From positions 4,588,001 through 4,652,000 of the forward strand of contig NZ_CP080598.1 in assembly GCF_019598945.1 (NCBI RefSeq): 64,000 nt of DNA. Reading direction: 5' to 3'. The translations under genes were made by a program, and so were the position numbers. The DNA is from Sphaerospermopsis torques-reginae ITEP-024. GTDB taxonomy: Bacteria > Cyanobacteriota > Cyanobacteriia > Cyanobacteriales > Nostocaceae. The notes beneath the pieces were generated by a model, which was not told the origin of the DNA, searched no databases, and saw nothing but the letters and a program-made list of their open reading frames with translations. Below are positions 11,392 through 19,635 of this stretch, one piece after another. Positions within the stretch are counted from its first letter, which is position 1. Each line of letters opens with the position of its first letter.

Positions 11392-12654
11392 CTCTTCATC
11401 TAACAAATTCTGCTTTTTCACCTGCTCAAATTCCTGCTCTAATAAATCTCTATCACTAGAATAAATTAAATCTTCTTTACCAATTACTTTCTCACCAGCA
11501 AACTGACGAGCAAAATCAATCTTCTGCTGTAAAGTATCATCCGCATTCGCTAAAATTCTCGCCCTTTCTAAACGTTCACGGTTACGAGTTGCAATTTTAC
11601 CATTACGCCATTTAATCCAAAAATAACGCGCTAACGGTATTCCTAAAAAACCAATTCCATAAGCTAACAACAACCAATAAATTCCTTGGACAAAACCAAC
11701 TAATCCCCCTATTTGGGCTGCAACTTCTCCACCTTTTAATAAACTTCCTAATATCAAAGCTCCCACAATATTCACCACACCCAAACCAGCACTGAGCATA
11801 ATTTGTCCTGAACTCGCAGCACTAAACCGCCATAGATTTTCATCTAAATATGGATCTACTGGTTGACGGAGTTTTTTACTAGCTTGTACTTGCAACTCGG
11901 GGAAATAATACACAATTTGTCCTTCAGGACTTACCTGGGGTTTACCATTAAATCGCACCAACACAGGTAACATATAATCTTCATATTCTTGTTGATATTT
12001 TTCACCCAAATTATCTAAATAAGGTGCAATTTGTTCCGCAACCACCGCCCCTTGATTATTTCTAATTACAGTGCCAATTTCTCGCCAACGTCTTTCTTCT
12101 AATTTCGCATTCGGATTTCCATCACCAAATAAAAATGAAAATACAGCTTCTAAGAAATTGAAATCACTCTTTTCTCTTCTTTCTCTGCGTCTTTCTTCGG
12201 CATAATAATCAGGACTAAAATACCAAAATAAATCCGGCAAAAAGAAGAAATTAAACCCACCACCGCTACCTCTATTATCTTCATCTCGATCTGAATTAGC
12301 AGCAGTAATAATGATAATGATAGTGAGAGTAATCAGCGCAATCGAAGCAATTAACAAAATTCCAAAGGAAATTCTAATTAAATAAAACAGCACTCCCCAA
12401 ATTTTTTTCCACCATTCTTGCAAACGCAACTGCAAATATTTATTTCTTAAAATTGTTCTAAAATTTTGGGGAAATTGATAAACAATATCACCTGTTTCTG
12501 CTACCTGTAAATGTCCACCAGCATCAGACGCTAAAGCTAATAAACCTTGGTTCGCTTCAGCCACATTTAAACCCGCTTGACTAGCTACATCACCCACAGT
12601 CACACGGTAGCCTAATTGTTCCACAGATCGCATAATAGCGGGATTGGGAGTCAT
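11386..12654 (-). CDS. Conserved cyanobacterial membrane protein, function unknown
   Basis: The product has about 422 residues. The N-terminal ~70 residues (LGYRVTVGDVASQAGL) look like a small winged-helix domain. They are followed by a strongly hydrophobic segment (SFGILLIASIALITLT), an acidic/basic linker rich in RRERR, and two more membrane segments in the second half. I do not recognise a catalytic motif. The frame is open further upstream to 12792, but that part only translates tandem repeats. The ATG at 12654 has a good ribosome site (AGGAGAG, 6 bases upstream) and begins MTPNPAIMRSVEQ, so it is the likely start. The TGA stop lies in a CAGGTGA repeat. Confidence 0.7.
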
Positions 12655-12714
12655 TGTCTCTCCTGTCCTGTTTGATTTTATAGTGCTTTTATTTAGTATA
12701 AATAATTTATCAAG

Positions 12715-12765
12715 AGGGAACAGGGAACAGGGAACAGGGAACAGGTGACAGGTGACAGGTGACAG
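12715..12765. repeat. AGGGAAC and CAGGTGA heptamer arrays
   Basis: Four AGGGAAC/CAGGGAA units pass into three CAGGTGA units just upstream of the reverse-strand gene that starts at 12654. The array probably separates that gene from its promoter or lies in its leader. Confidence 0.8.
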
Positions 12766-12858
12766 TGGGAATAAATTATTACCAATTACCAATTACCAAT
12801 TAATTTAAATGTTACAATTAAATACAATCTTGGTAAACCAGCAAATTTTCCGCCTACT

Positions 12859-13338
12859 ATGGTTCAATATACTCTTGCTCAAAGCCCAGAAATTATCCTG
12901 ACTGTTCCTGGTAAAGATTCGGCTAAAGCTCGTGATAAAGCAATGGATCAGTTGATGGAACTGATGGAAGCTGATAAACTACCCACAGAATTAGAAGAAG
13001 GATTTGGTCCCCAACAGTTAATAGAAGTCAAAGAACCAACTGTTGATAATACTAGCGGTGAGGATGCCATTACCCAAGCTGTACAAGTTCTCAGCAATTT
13101 GGCTACACTCAAGTTAAAAGTCCAGGAAACCCGCACTGAAGCTTTAGAAATTCGTAAAGCTGTTGATGTTCTATTTTCTGATAATACTGTCACTGAGGAA
13201 GAAATTACCCGTCTCAAGGAAGGTTTCAAGGTTCTCAAAAATTTCGCCCAAGCTAATATTCGTTATCAAGAAGCAAAAGCGAAAGCTGAACAAGCTAGAG
13301 AAATTTTAGATCAAGCTTTAAAATCACCCGAAAAATAA
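12859..13338 (+). CDS. Conserved hypothetical cyanobacterial protein, helical
   Basis: A 159-residue acidic protein without signal or membrane segments. The first 45 residues look like a small alpha/beta unit (EIILTVPGKDSAKARDKAMDQL). Residues 75-155 are predicted helical with heptad character (LKLKVQETRTEALEIRK, YQEAKAKAEQAREIL). I do not recognise a functional family. Divergent from the membrane protein at 12654, with 200 bp of repeats and AT-rich sequence between them. The ATG at 12859 is the first in frame. Confidence 0.65.
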   Translation: MVQYTLAQSPEIILTVPGKDSAKARDKAMDQLMELMEADKLPTELEEGFGPQQLIEVKEPTVDNTSGEDAITQAVQVLSNLATLKLKVQETRTEALEIRKAVDVLFSDNTVTEEEITRLKEGFKVLKNFAQANIRYQEAKAKAEQAREILDQALKSPEK

Positions 13339-13385
13339 CAATATTGAGTAATTGGTAAATCTAAAATCCCAAATCTAAAATCCAA

Positions 13386-13547
13386 GGGAGCATCCCAACT
13401 TAAAAAAAATGTCCGCAGCAACACTAAAAAATCTCTTAAATTCTCTTACCTTTGTGTCCTTTGCGCCCTTTGCGGTTCAATCATATCAGTCCCTTGGATC
13501 ATTTTATTTCGTTAGATAAAATAGATTTACACATTTGGGATGCTCCC
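13386..13547. mobile_element. MITE (GGGAGCATCCCAA family), copy 2
   Basis: This 162-bp element has termini GGGAGCATCCCAA and TTTGGGATGCTCCC. It is flanked on both sides by the exact octamer AAATCCAA, an 8-bp target duplication. It shares the internal segment with CTTTGTGTCCTTTGCG with copies 1 and 3. Confidence 0.85.
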
Positions 13548-13568
13548 AAATCCAAAATCTAATATACC

Positions 13569-13597
13569 AAAAAGGGTAGACTTTTGAATCTACCCTT
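13569..13597 (-). terminator. Rho-independent terminator of tRNA-Gln
   Basis: On the reverse strand a 9-bp stem (AAGGGTAGA / TCTACCCTT) is followed by five Ts. It lies 19 bases past the 3' end of the tRNA gene. Confidence 0.8.
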
Positions 13598-13615
13598 AAT
13601 AATTATTTGATAATG

Positions 13616-13687
13616 CTGGGGCGCTAGGATTCGAACCTAGGGATGGCGGGACCAAAACCCGCTGCCTTACCGCTTGGCTACGCCCCA
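13616..13687 (-). tRNA. trnQ: tRNA-Gln (TTG)
   Basis: Read on the reverse strand the gene begins TGGGGCG and ends CGCCCCAG, giving a 7-bp acceptor stem. The anticodon arm is CGGGTTTTGGTCCCG with anticodon TTG. The T arm contains TTCGAAT. The D arm is GCCAAGCGGTAAGGC. CCA is not encoded. Confidence 0.95.
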
Positions 13688-13839
13688 TCGCCTTGTCTTT
13701 AAATAATATAGCAGTAACCCCATAGGTTTTGTCAAGGGTTTTTTCCAAAAAATTTCCAAAAAATTTCCGATTTGTTAGCAGGGGGCTATAGAAGATACCG
13801 GACTTCTTGGAGAAATCGTGGATCTGAGGGATTTGGGGC

Positions 13840-13872
13840 AAAAAAAGAGGGAAGGTTGTGATCCCTTCCCTT
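13840..13872 (-). terminator. Strong reverse-strand terminator of an unidentified short transcript
   Basis: On the reverse strand a GGGAAGG / CCTTCCC stem with an 8-base loop is followed by TC and seven Ts. No recognised gene lies directly upstream of it on that strand, which points to a short RNA or small gene in 13873-14150. Confidence 0.6.
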
Positions 13873-14042
13873 GGTTTGTTGTTTTTCTGGTTTTTTTGGT
13901 TATTTTCTGGCTTTTGCTGTTCTTTGAGTTTGTTTCTCAGCATCTGCTGTTGTTTCTTGATTTGTCTTTTTCTGGCTGAACCGCCCCGGCCTTTATCGTT
14001 TCTTCCCTGTTTACGGGGGGATTCCCATCTTTTTAAGCGCAT
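13873..14042 (-). other. Possible small RNA or small basic-protein gene
   Basis: From an ATG at 14042 the reverse strand reads a lysine/arginine/glutamine-rich peptide (starting MRLKRWESPRKQGRND). There is no stop before the terminator hairpin at 13840-13872, so a protein of this frame would run through its own terminator and into tRNA-Gln. That makes a non-coding RNA, or a coincidence, as likely as a protein. The segment is more GC-rich than its surroundings. The stretch 13688-13839 holds only a degenerate GATCC-type palindrome. Confidence 0.25.
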
Positions 14043-14152
14043 AGTTTTAATATGATGGTTTGTTGTTTGTCCTATTGTACTACAAGGATTGATCTTTTGG
14101 CAAGTAGGATCAAGCTCCCTGACTACTATCCTGTACATCCTTTAATCCTGGT

Positions 14153-14236
14153 TATTATCTCGACTTACTTCGACTGCGCTCAGTACAAGTCGCTCAGTAC
14201 AAGTCGCGGTAGTTGAGCGTAGTCGAAACTCGATAA
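14153..14236. repeat. Palindromic repeat with TTCGACTGCGCTCAGTACAAG units
   Basis: The ends TTATCTCGA and TCGATAA are inverted. Inside, CGCTCAGTACAAGTCG occurs twice. A related segment is inserted in another repeat at 30415-30458 (opposite orientation), and there is a fragment near 38779. Confidence 0.6.
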
Positions 14237-14262
14237 CCACCTGATTCTTACTGCATATTTTG

Positions 14263-14742
14263 CTAAATCTCTGTTTTGAAAACCTGTTCTAAACGATTAG
14301 TTTCACTTTCTGCTTCTTTGAGTAAATCATTCCACTCATCTGGAGGATTACCACTTTCTAGCATTTTCTGAAATGCTCGCTTAGATTTTTCCTCATTCAC
14401 CCAAGCATAAACAATGATTTTACCATGTTGATGATATCTAAAAAATAATCGGTATTGCTGAAAAAATTTAGCTCTAAACCAGTGTTTGTATTCATCCCCC
14501 AAGGTTATACCTTGACGATAATCGTTTAATGTTGGATCTTGAGGAATAACATTAAATGCAAGTTTGAAAATAGCAGCTAGACGTTTTGTGGCGTTTTTCT
14601 GTTTGTATTCTTGAGGATATTTCTGACGTAAATTTTCTACCTGTATTATCAGTTCTTCTAACTGTTCTAGAAACAAGGAATGAGCAAATATAGTCCATCC
14701 ATTAATTATTAAGGGTTTTATTAAGGGTTGATATTCAGACAC
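14263..14742 (-). CDS. yhaV: YhaV-type toxin (type II toxin-antitoxin)
   Basis: The 159-residue product matches the YhaV family over its length: NGWTIFAHSLF near the start, KNATKRLAAIFKLAF in the middle, and FRAKFFQQYRLFFRYH with IIVYAWVN towards the end. YhaV is a RelE-fold ribonuclease that slows growth when its antitoxin is lost. It starts at a GTG (14742), 2 bases after the TAA of the antitoxin gene. An ATG at 14744 overlaps but is out of frame. The pair is an operon with the antitoxin first. No residue suggests inactivation. Confidence 0.88.
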   Translation of the reverse strand: MSEYQPLIKPLIINGWTIFAHSLFLEQLEELIIQVENLRQKYPQEYKQKNATKRLAAIFKLAFNVIPQDPTLNDYRQGITLGDEYKHWFRAKFFQQYRLFFRYHQHGKIIVYAWVNEEKSKRAFQKMLESGNPPDEWNDLLKEAESETNRLEQVFKTEI

Positions 14743-14744
14743 AT

Positions 14745-15077
14745 TTACTCATCCTCGTCTGATAGTGGTGCATCCAGATCAATTTCTACATCAGCAACTA
14801 AGGATTGAATACGGTTTACTAATTCTGGTTTAATTGGTTGTAGATGTTGAGGATTTTTTTCTATGTCTTTTGCGATAAAGTTTAAAAATTCTCCCAGTAT
14901 CGGATCTTCTTCTTTTTGATCAGCGCGAGAAATAATTACTTTACCGTCGGGTTGAATCACATAGCGAATTTTATCACGTTTACCCAAGCCTAGAGCTTTA
15001 CGCACGGGTTCGGGTATTGTGGTTTGATATCTGTCTGTTAGGGTAGACTCTGAGGATGGTGTGGGTTTGACAACCAT
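14745..15077 (-). CDS. prlF: PrlF/SohA-type antitoxin
   Basis: Residues 12-50 form an AbrB/SpoVT-like swapped-hairpin DNA-binding domain (LTDRYQTTIPEPVRKALGL, GKVIISR). The C-terminal part is acidic (LDAPLSDEDE), as expected for a segment that binds the toxin. PrlF neutralises YhaV and represses the shared promoter. It is the first gene of the two-gene operon and is translationally close to yhaV (2-bp gap). The ATG at 15077 has no strong ribosome site. Confidence 0.88.
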   Translation of the reverse strand: MVVKPTPSSESTLTDRYQTTIPEPVRKALGLGKRDKIRYVIQPDGKVIISRADQKEEDPILGEFLNFIAKDIEKNPQHLQPIKPELVNRIQSLVADVEIDLDAPLSDEDE

Positions 15078-15196
15078 AACAATTTTGAGGGTTATTCTCT
15101 ATTTTTAAGGTAATGCAATTGCATTGTGTTGTCAATGTTTAGGTTTTTGGGTTTTGATTGATAAGTAATATTTTCGGTTTTCTTCACAAGTTTATG

Positions 15197-15255
15197 AAGG
15201 AACGAACCACGTTCTGCGAAGCAGTTCCCGAAGGGTAGATACGAAGGACACGAAG
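15197..15255. repeat. Dispersed repeat, copy 1 (inverted copy at 17068-17123)
   Basis: The segment contains AACGAACCACGTTCTGCGA, GCAGTTCCCGAAGGGTAGA and CGAAGGACACGAAG. An inverted copy lies at 17068-17123, so the two bracket the kinase-GUN4 gene. The remainder of the gap 15078-15425 shows nothing else I can identify. Confidence 0.7.
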
Positions 15256-15425
15256 AAAGAACGCAGAGAGGATTTTCTGTTATTTTTGAATAAGTTAATA
15301 ATAATATCCTGTACATCCTTTAATCCTGGACATCCTGATTCAGACTTAATATTTTTCTGTAATCTTTAAATATTACAGTCCACAAGTCTCAACGCGAGAG
15401 AAGATAATAACCAGAGCTTCCCAAC

Positions 15426-16829
15426 TCACACACGCGAAAAAAGAGAACACAACCACTCCTGCTCTCTAACTCTCCAAAACAACAATCCACTCTCCATTCC
15501 TATAAACCACCATCTCTCATAAAGGTTATGCATCGGCACTGCTGTCAGTTTAAATTTAACATCTGAGTAGTATAACCATTTTCCTGCCTTTCTCCATCCT
15601 ACTCTGTCGCCAAATGCTTCCAAGATTCTCCTATTATACTCTCTCGTTCCGCCCAAACTTTGATAAATCCGCTTCTGAACTGAAAAACCAAATCTACCAT
15701 TGCTATATTTTACCCATAACTGATCAATGGTTTGGAGGTCTTCACCCGGAAAGTTATCAATACTTTTAATATCTAACCAACCTGCTTTTTCTCGCTGTGC
15801 CACAGCTAACATTACCAGGGCTGTTTCCGCGTCAGCTTCTTTCCATCTACTATCTGCTAATAATTGTTCTAGTTTTTGATATCGACTAGGTACAGATGGA
15901 GAAGAAATATTAACAGATGTTTGGTTAATAGGTATTTGTGAAGTATTTTGTTGATTTATAGGATTGATATCCTGAATCACTTCTTTAACAGATTGATAAC
16001 GATGTTTAGCAATAGGACTTGCTAATTTTTCCAAAATCTTCCCTAACTCATCACTTACCACATTTCCATTTAAAAAATCTCTCCATACCCATTCCCCTTC
16101 CATCGGACTATATAAATCAAATGGACTAACTCCTGTTAATAAATGGAAACAAGTTACCCCTAAACTATATAAATCACTAATAAATAATGGTTTACCCATT
16201 GACTGTTCAGGGGCGCAATATTCAGCAGTTCCAATAATTGTTCCTGTAGCTGTGCGTTGCTGTGATTTAACTATTTTCGCTGCCCCAAAATCGACTAAAA
16301 ATAACTTATTATCACTACTTAAAATAATATTTTCTGGTTTAATATCTCGGTGAATTACTTGTTGACTATGAACAAACTCCAATATTTGCAAAACTTCTAT
16401 TAATAACTTTTTAATTTGCTGTTCAGAAAAAACACCATTTTTATCTAACTCAGTTTGTAGAGTTGCACCTTTAACAAATTCCTGTACTAAATATTGACGA
16501 TTATCGGATGTAAAATAAGCCATTAATTCAGGTATTTGCGGATGCTTACCCAACTCCTCTAAACGTTGTGCTTCCTGTGCAAATAACTGGGATGCTTTTT
16601 CAATACTATCCGTTCCCTGTGCTTGGGGTAAAAATTGTTTAATGACACAATAAGGTTTTGATGGTTTATCCTCATCAATAGCTAAAAAAGTCCTGCCAAA
16701 ACCACCCTGACCTAAAATTGATTGTGGTGCATATCTTTCACGCAAAAGTAACTTATTACCGCACTTCTGACAAAATTGAAAACTATCAGGATTAAGAAAA
16801 AGACAGTCAGGATTAACACATTGACGCAT
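15426..16829 (-). CDS. Serine/threonine protein kinase with zinc ribbon and C-terminal GUN4-like domain
   Basis: An N-terminal zinc ribbon has paired cysteines at residues 4/9 and 20/23. The kinase domain has G-loop GQGGFGR (~40), lysine in CVIKQF (~64), HRDIKPEN (~160) and DFG (~180). After a short polar linker, residues ~317-450 form a GUN4-type domain (WKEADAETALVMLAVAQREKAGW, LWVKYSNGRFGFSVQKRI). GUN4 binds tetrapyrroles in Mg-chelatase regulation; kinase-attached copies probably act as ligand sensors, which is inference. The extreme C-terminus (about 35 residues, ending SLFSRV) differs from the usual GHLP-type ending and may carry a small rearrangement. Repeats occupy the upstream region. 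Confidence 0.85.
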   Translation of the reverse strand: MRQCVNPDCLFLNPDSFQFCQKCGNKLLLRERYAPQSILGQGGFGRTFLAIDEDKPSKPYCVIKQFLPQAQGTDSIEKASQLFAQEAQRLEELGKHPQIPELMAYFTSDNRQYLVQEFVKGATLQTELDKNGVFSEQQIKKLLIEVLQILEFVHSQQVIHRDIKPENIILSSDNKLFLVDFGAAKIVKSQQRTATGTIIGTAEYCAPEQSMGKPLFISDLYSLGVTCFHLLTGVSPFDLYSPMEGEWVWRDFLNGNVVSDELGKILEKLASPIAKHRYQSVKEVIQDINPINQQNTSQIPINQTSVNISSPSVPSRYQKLEQLLADSRWKEADAETALVMLAVAQREKAGWLDIKSIDNFPGEDLQTIDQLWVKYSNGRFGFSVQKRIYQSLGGTREYNRRILEAFGDRVGWRKAGKWLYYSDVKFKLTAVPMHNLYERWWFIGMESGLLFWRVREQEWLCSLFSRV

Positions 16830-16845
16830 AGACTCAAAACCAAGG

Positions 16846-16915
16846 CTTTGTTATCAATTGATAATTGACAATTGACAATTGATAATTGTTTCATTCAAGG
16901 CTTAAAACCTCCCCT
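16846..16915. repeat. ATAATTGACAATTGA-rich repeat, copy 1
   Basis: Interleaved CAATTGATAATTGACAATTG units end with TTTCATTCAAGGCTTAAAAC. A close copy of the same ~65 bp is at 28741-28806. It lies directly upstream of the kinase-GUN4 start. The gap 16830-17151 also holds the inverted repeat at 17068-17123 and no gene. Confidence 0.65.
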
Positions 16916-17067
16916 TTCAAGGGGAAAAAAACCAAAAAAATCCGCTTTTTCAATCCTCTCCCTTTAAGGTAGAGGTCATTGTCAAATTTTTAATTGTTAA
17001 TTGTCCATTATTGAATATTCTACCCTAATTAATCAAAACCTACGGAAAATATCTCTAAACCTCCTCC

Positions 17068-17123
17068 CTTCGTGTCCTTCGCTTCTACCCTTCGGGAACT
17101 GCTTCGCAGAACGTGGTTCGTTA
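17068..17123. repeat. Dispersed repeat, copy 2 (inverted relative to 15197-15255)
   Basis: It contains CTTCGTGTCCTTCG, TCTACCCTTCGGGAACTGC and CGCAGAACGTGGTTCGTT, the reverse complement of the copy at 15197-15255. It ends about 30 bases from the stop of the Omp85 gene. Confidence 0.7.
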
Positions 17124-17151
17124 CTTCAAAACTTAACACTCCACAACCAAA

Positions 17152-19179
17152 TTAAAACTTCTGACCAATACCAATATGCACCCGACTTTCACCTTGATCA
17201 TTAATTCCCAAGTCAGCACGAATTAAACCTAAAGGCGAATCAACGCGCACACCTGCACCATACCCAAAACCACTACCAGGTTTATTTCTTACATTAGCTG
17301 GTTCTCCAATCACGGTATCACCAGAACCTAAATCAGTGGCAAAATCAGCAAATATCACACCCCCAGCAATAGGGAAGATCGGAAAACGATATTCAGCCGA
17401 AGCTAACACATAACTACGACCACTTCCTACTTTACCAGCATCATAACCGCGTACTGAGTTAGAACCACCTAAGTTAAAAGTTTCATAAGGTGGTAAGTCA
17501 CCCACTACAGTACCAGCTTGCAGGTTTAAAGCAAATACTTGGGGTTGTGTGCTGTTAAATAAATTTACGGGCATAAATTGACTATAATTGCCCCGCAGCC
17601 GATTCATGGTAATCTGTCCATTACCTACAGGTATAGATTGTTCGGTACTGAAACTAAGAACAGAACCTTGAGTTGGTTTAACTGGGTTATCCCGTTGGTC
17701 TTTGGTGGCTGTAAATGATACGGTAGCTAGGTCATCTACACCAGTATCACTCAATGATAATTGGTTATTGTTTGCATCTCTGGGGGTAATATTTCCAGAG
17801 CGATCGCGGATGGTAACACGAGTATAATTCAGACCTACAGCAGCATCCCAACCATCTATTTCTTGTTGCAAACTCACACTAGCGCCTATTTTCCCTTCCC
17901 GCACTTTATCACCATTCGGCAGTTTGATTTTATCGTCAAAGGTATCGGAAATTTGTCTTCTACGGAAGGTTTTGATGTTATAACCCAAACGTTCAGGGTT
18001 GGTTTCTCGATAAGGACTGTTAAAGTTAGTATTAAACAGTACATCCTGTCTGTTTAGTTCCACATTTGCAGACAAGGTATCATTCACACCACCAACGTTT
18101 TGATCTCTATAACTAACAATTACTGATATCCCATCATCAGCATTATATCCACCTCCCAGGTTAATAGAACGCGCTCCTATTTCTTGCAGTTCATAAACCA
18201 AATCAAGTTGTTTTGCGTCTCCTTCAAAGGCAACATTGACTCTTTGAAATAAACCTAATTTATATAAAGTTTGGATATCTTGCCGCGCTAAATCTTCTGC
18301 AAAGACTTTTCCGGGTTGTAATTTGAGTTGCTGTCTGATAAAATCTGCTTTAGTACGTCCTTTAATGGGATTACCATTGTTATCAAATTGTTCTCCTTCT
18401 TCGCTCAAAAACCGAAATTTGATATCACCGACTAATCCTTCTGCTACATTGACTGTGAGGATACCTTGGCGGTTTGGTTGAATTGATAAGACTCTGGCTA
18501 GGGTATAACCGTTATCTTTATACCATTGGTTAATTTGCTGTACTATGTTCTGAAGTGCTGCTGGACTGATATCTTTACCAATCTGATTTTGGAAATTTCC
18601 TAAGGCTGCTTGATAAGTGAGAACTTTTGCACCAGATAGCTGTAATGCTTGTACAACTATTGGTTGCACTTGATAAACTACGTTTACACCAGCGGATGTA
18701 TTGCTACTGTTAACTGTAGCATTAGCAAATAAACCAGTGTCTAAAATTGCGGCTACATCCTGTTGAAGTTGAGTTTGACTAGTTCCTCCTCCAGTTTGGG
18801 TTTTAATAACTTTACGAATGATTTGCTCTAATTCTGCATTAGCGCCTATGATCTGGACATTGGTGGCGGTAACTACTAAATTAGCATCTGTAATTAAGTT
18901 GTTATTGTTATTATTAATATAATTATTGATATTTGTCCGTACAACTACTGGTTGCGATATCGGTTGAGGGCTAAATTCTATGGCATAAGTAGTTTCTGGT
19001 GCGGTAAAGGTTTCTACCTGTGCTGTTTGAGTTTCTACATCAGGCACTATTACCACATCTGTTGTTGCTGTTTTATGCTCTTGACTTGTGTTTTGAGTCG
19101 GTGCAGCGTTGGCTTGCTGAGTGGCATTACTAGCAGCTAAAGTAGCTAAGGTAAAAATTGCCGCAGAAGAAACTCGCAT
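17152..19179 (-). CDS. Omp85/BamA-family outer-membrane protein with POTRA repeats
   Basis: A 675-residue protein with a signal peptide (about 26 residues, ending ANAAP) and a low-complexity Asn/Thr linker. Three POTRA-like units cover roughly residues 155-340. A C-terminal 16-strand-type barrel carries VRGYDAGKVGSGRSY (the conserved L6 loop motif) and ends in a C-terminal phenylalanine (IGQKF), the classic outer-membrane signature. Omp85 proteins insert beta-barrels in the outer membrane; in cyanobacteria they are also ancestral to chloroplast Toc75. The ATG at 19179 gives the complete signal sequence. Confidence 0.9.
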   Translation of the reverse strand: MRVSSAAIFTLATLAASNATQQANAAPTQNTSQEHKTATTDVVIVPDVETQTAQVETFTAPETTYAIEFSPQPISQPVVVRTNINNYINNNNNNLITDANLVVTATNVQIIGANAELEQIIRKVIKTQTGGGTSQTQLQQDVAAILDTGLFANATVNSSNTSAGVNVVYQVQPIVVQALQLSGAKVLTYQAALGNFQNQIGKDISPAALQNIVQQINQWYKDNGYTLARVLSIQPNRQGILTVNVAEGLVGDIKFRFLSEEGEQFDNNGNPIKGRTKADFIRQQLKLQPGKVFAEDLARQDIQTLYKLGLFQRVNVAFEGDAKQLDLVYELQEIGARSINLGGGYNADDGISVIVSYRDQNVGGVNDTLSANVELNRQDVLFNTNFNSPYRETNPERLGYNIKTFRRRQISDTFDDKIKLPNGDKVREGKIGASVSLQQEIDGWDAAVGLNYTRVTIRDRSGNITPRDANNNQLSLSDTGVDDLATVSFTATKDQRDNPVKPTQGSVLSFSTEQSIPVGNGQITMNRLRGNYSQFMPVNLFNSTQPQVFALNLQAGTVVGDLPPYETFNLGGSNSVRGYDAGKVGSGRSYVLASAEYRFPIFPIAGGVIFADFATDLGSGDTVIGEPANVRNKPGSGFGYGAGVRVDSPLGLIRADLGINDQGESRVHIGIGQKF

Positions 19180-19326
19180 AATTAATGATAATCTTTGCTG
19201 TAGATACCTATGGATTAAGAGACCGATAATTGAAATTTTTTGTTTCTGGTTAAATTTTTGTTACTACTTTGCTACTACGGTGCTACTACAAAAAGCTGAC
19301 GGTGTTAGGCGATCGCTGAGAATAAA

Positions 19327-19625
19327 GATCCCCGGCTTCTTTGAGAAGTCGAGGATCTGGGTACAGGTGTTTTGGTTGTTTTGGTAATTGGTATTACTTA
19401 TTATCAGGCTTGATGATGACAAATTGCAAGACCCAATCTAAAATCCAAAATCTAAAATCTAAAATCTAAAATCTAAAATCCAAAATCTAAAAAGATCCCC
19501 GGCTTCTTTGAGAAGTCGAGGATCTGGGTACAGGTGTTTTGGTTGTTTTGGTAATTGGTACTATTCATTATCAGGCTTGATGATGACAAATTGCAAGACC
19601 CAATCTAAAGTCCAAAATCTAAAAT
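19327..19625. repeat. Tandem direct repeat, unit 167 bp
   Basis: Two head-to-tail units begin with GATCCCCGGCTTCTTTGAG at 19327 and 19494 and are nearly identical for over 100 bp, followed by TAAAATC heptamers. Each unit starts with an imperfect hairpin (GATCC...GGATC). The block fills the region between the divergent Omp85 and LpxB-related genes, so it lies in their promoter region. Confidence 0.9.
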
Positions 19626-19635
19626 CCAAAATTCT

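Noticed and set aside
13596-14138. 180-residue reverse-strand frame
   Set aside because: It runs through a terminator hairpin and the whole tRNA-Gln gene, so it cannot be a normal protein gene in that form.
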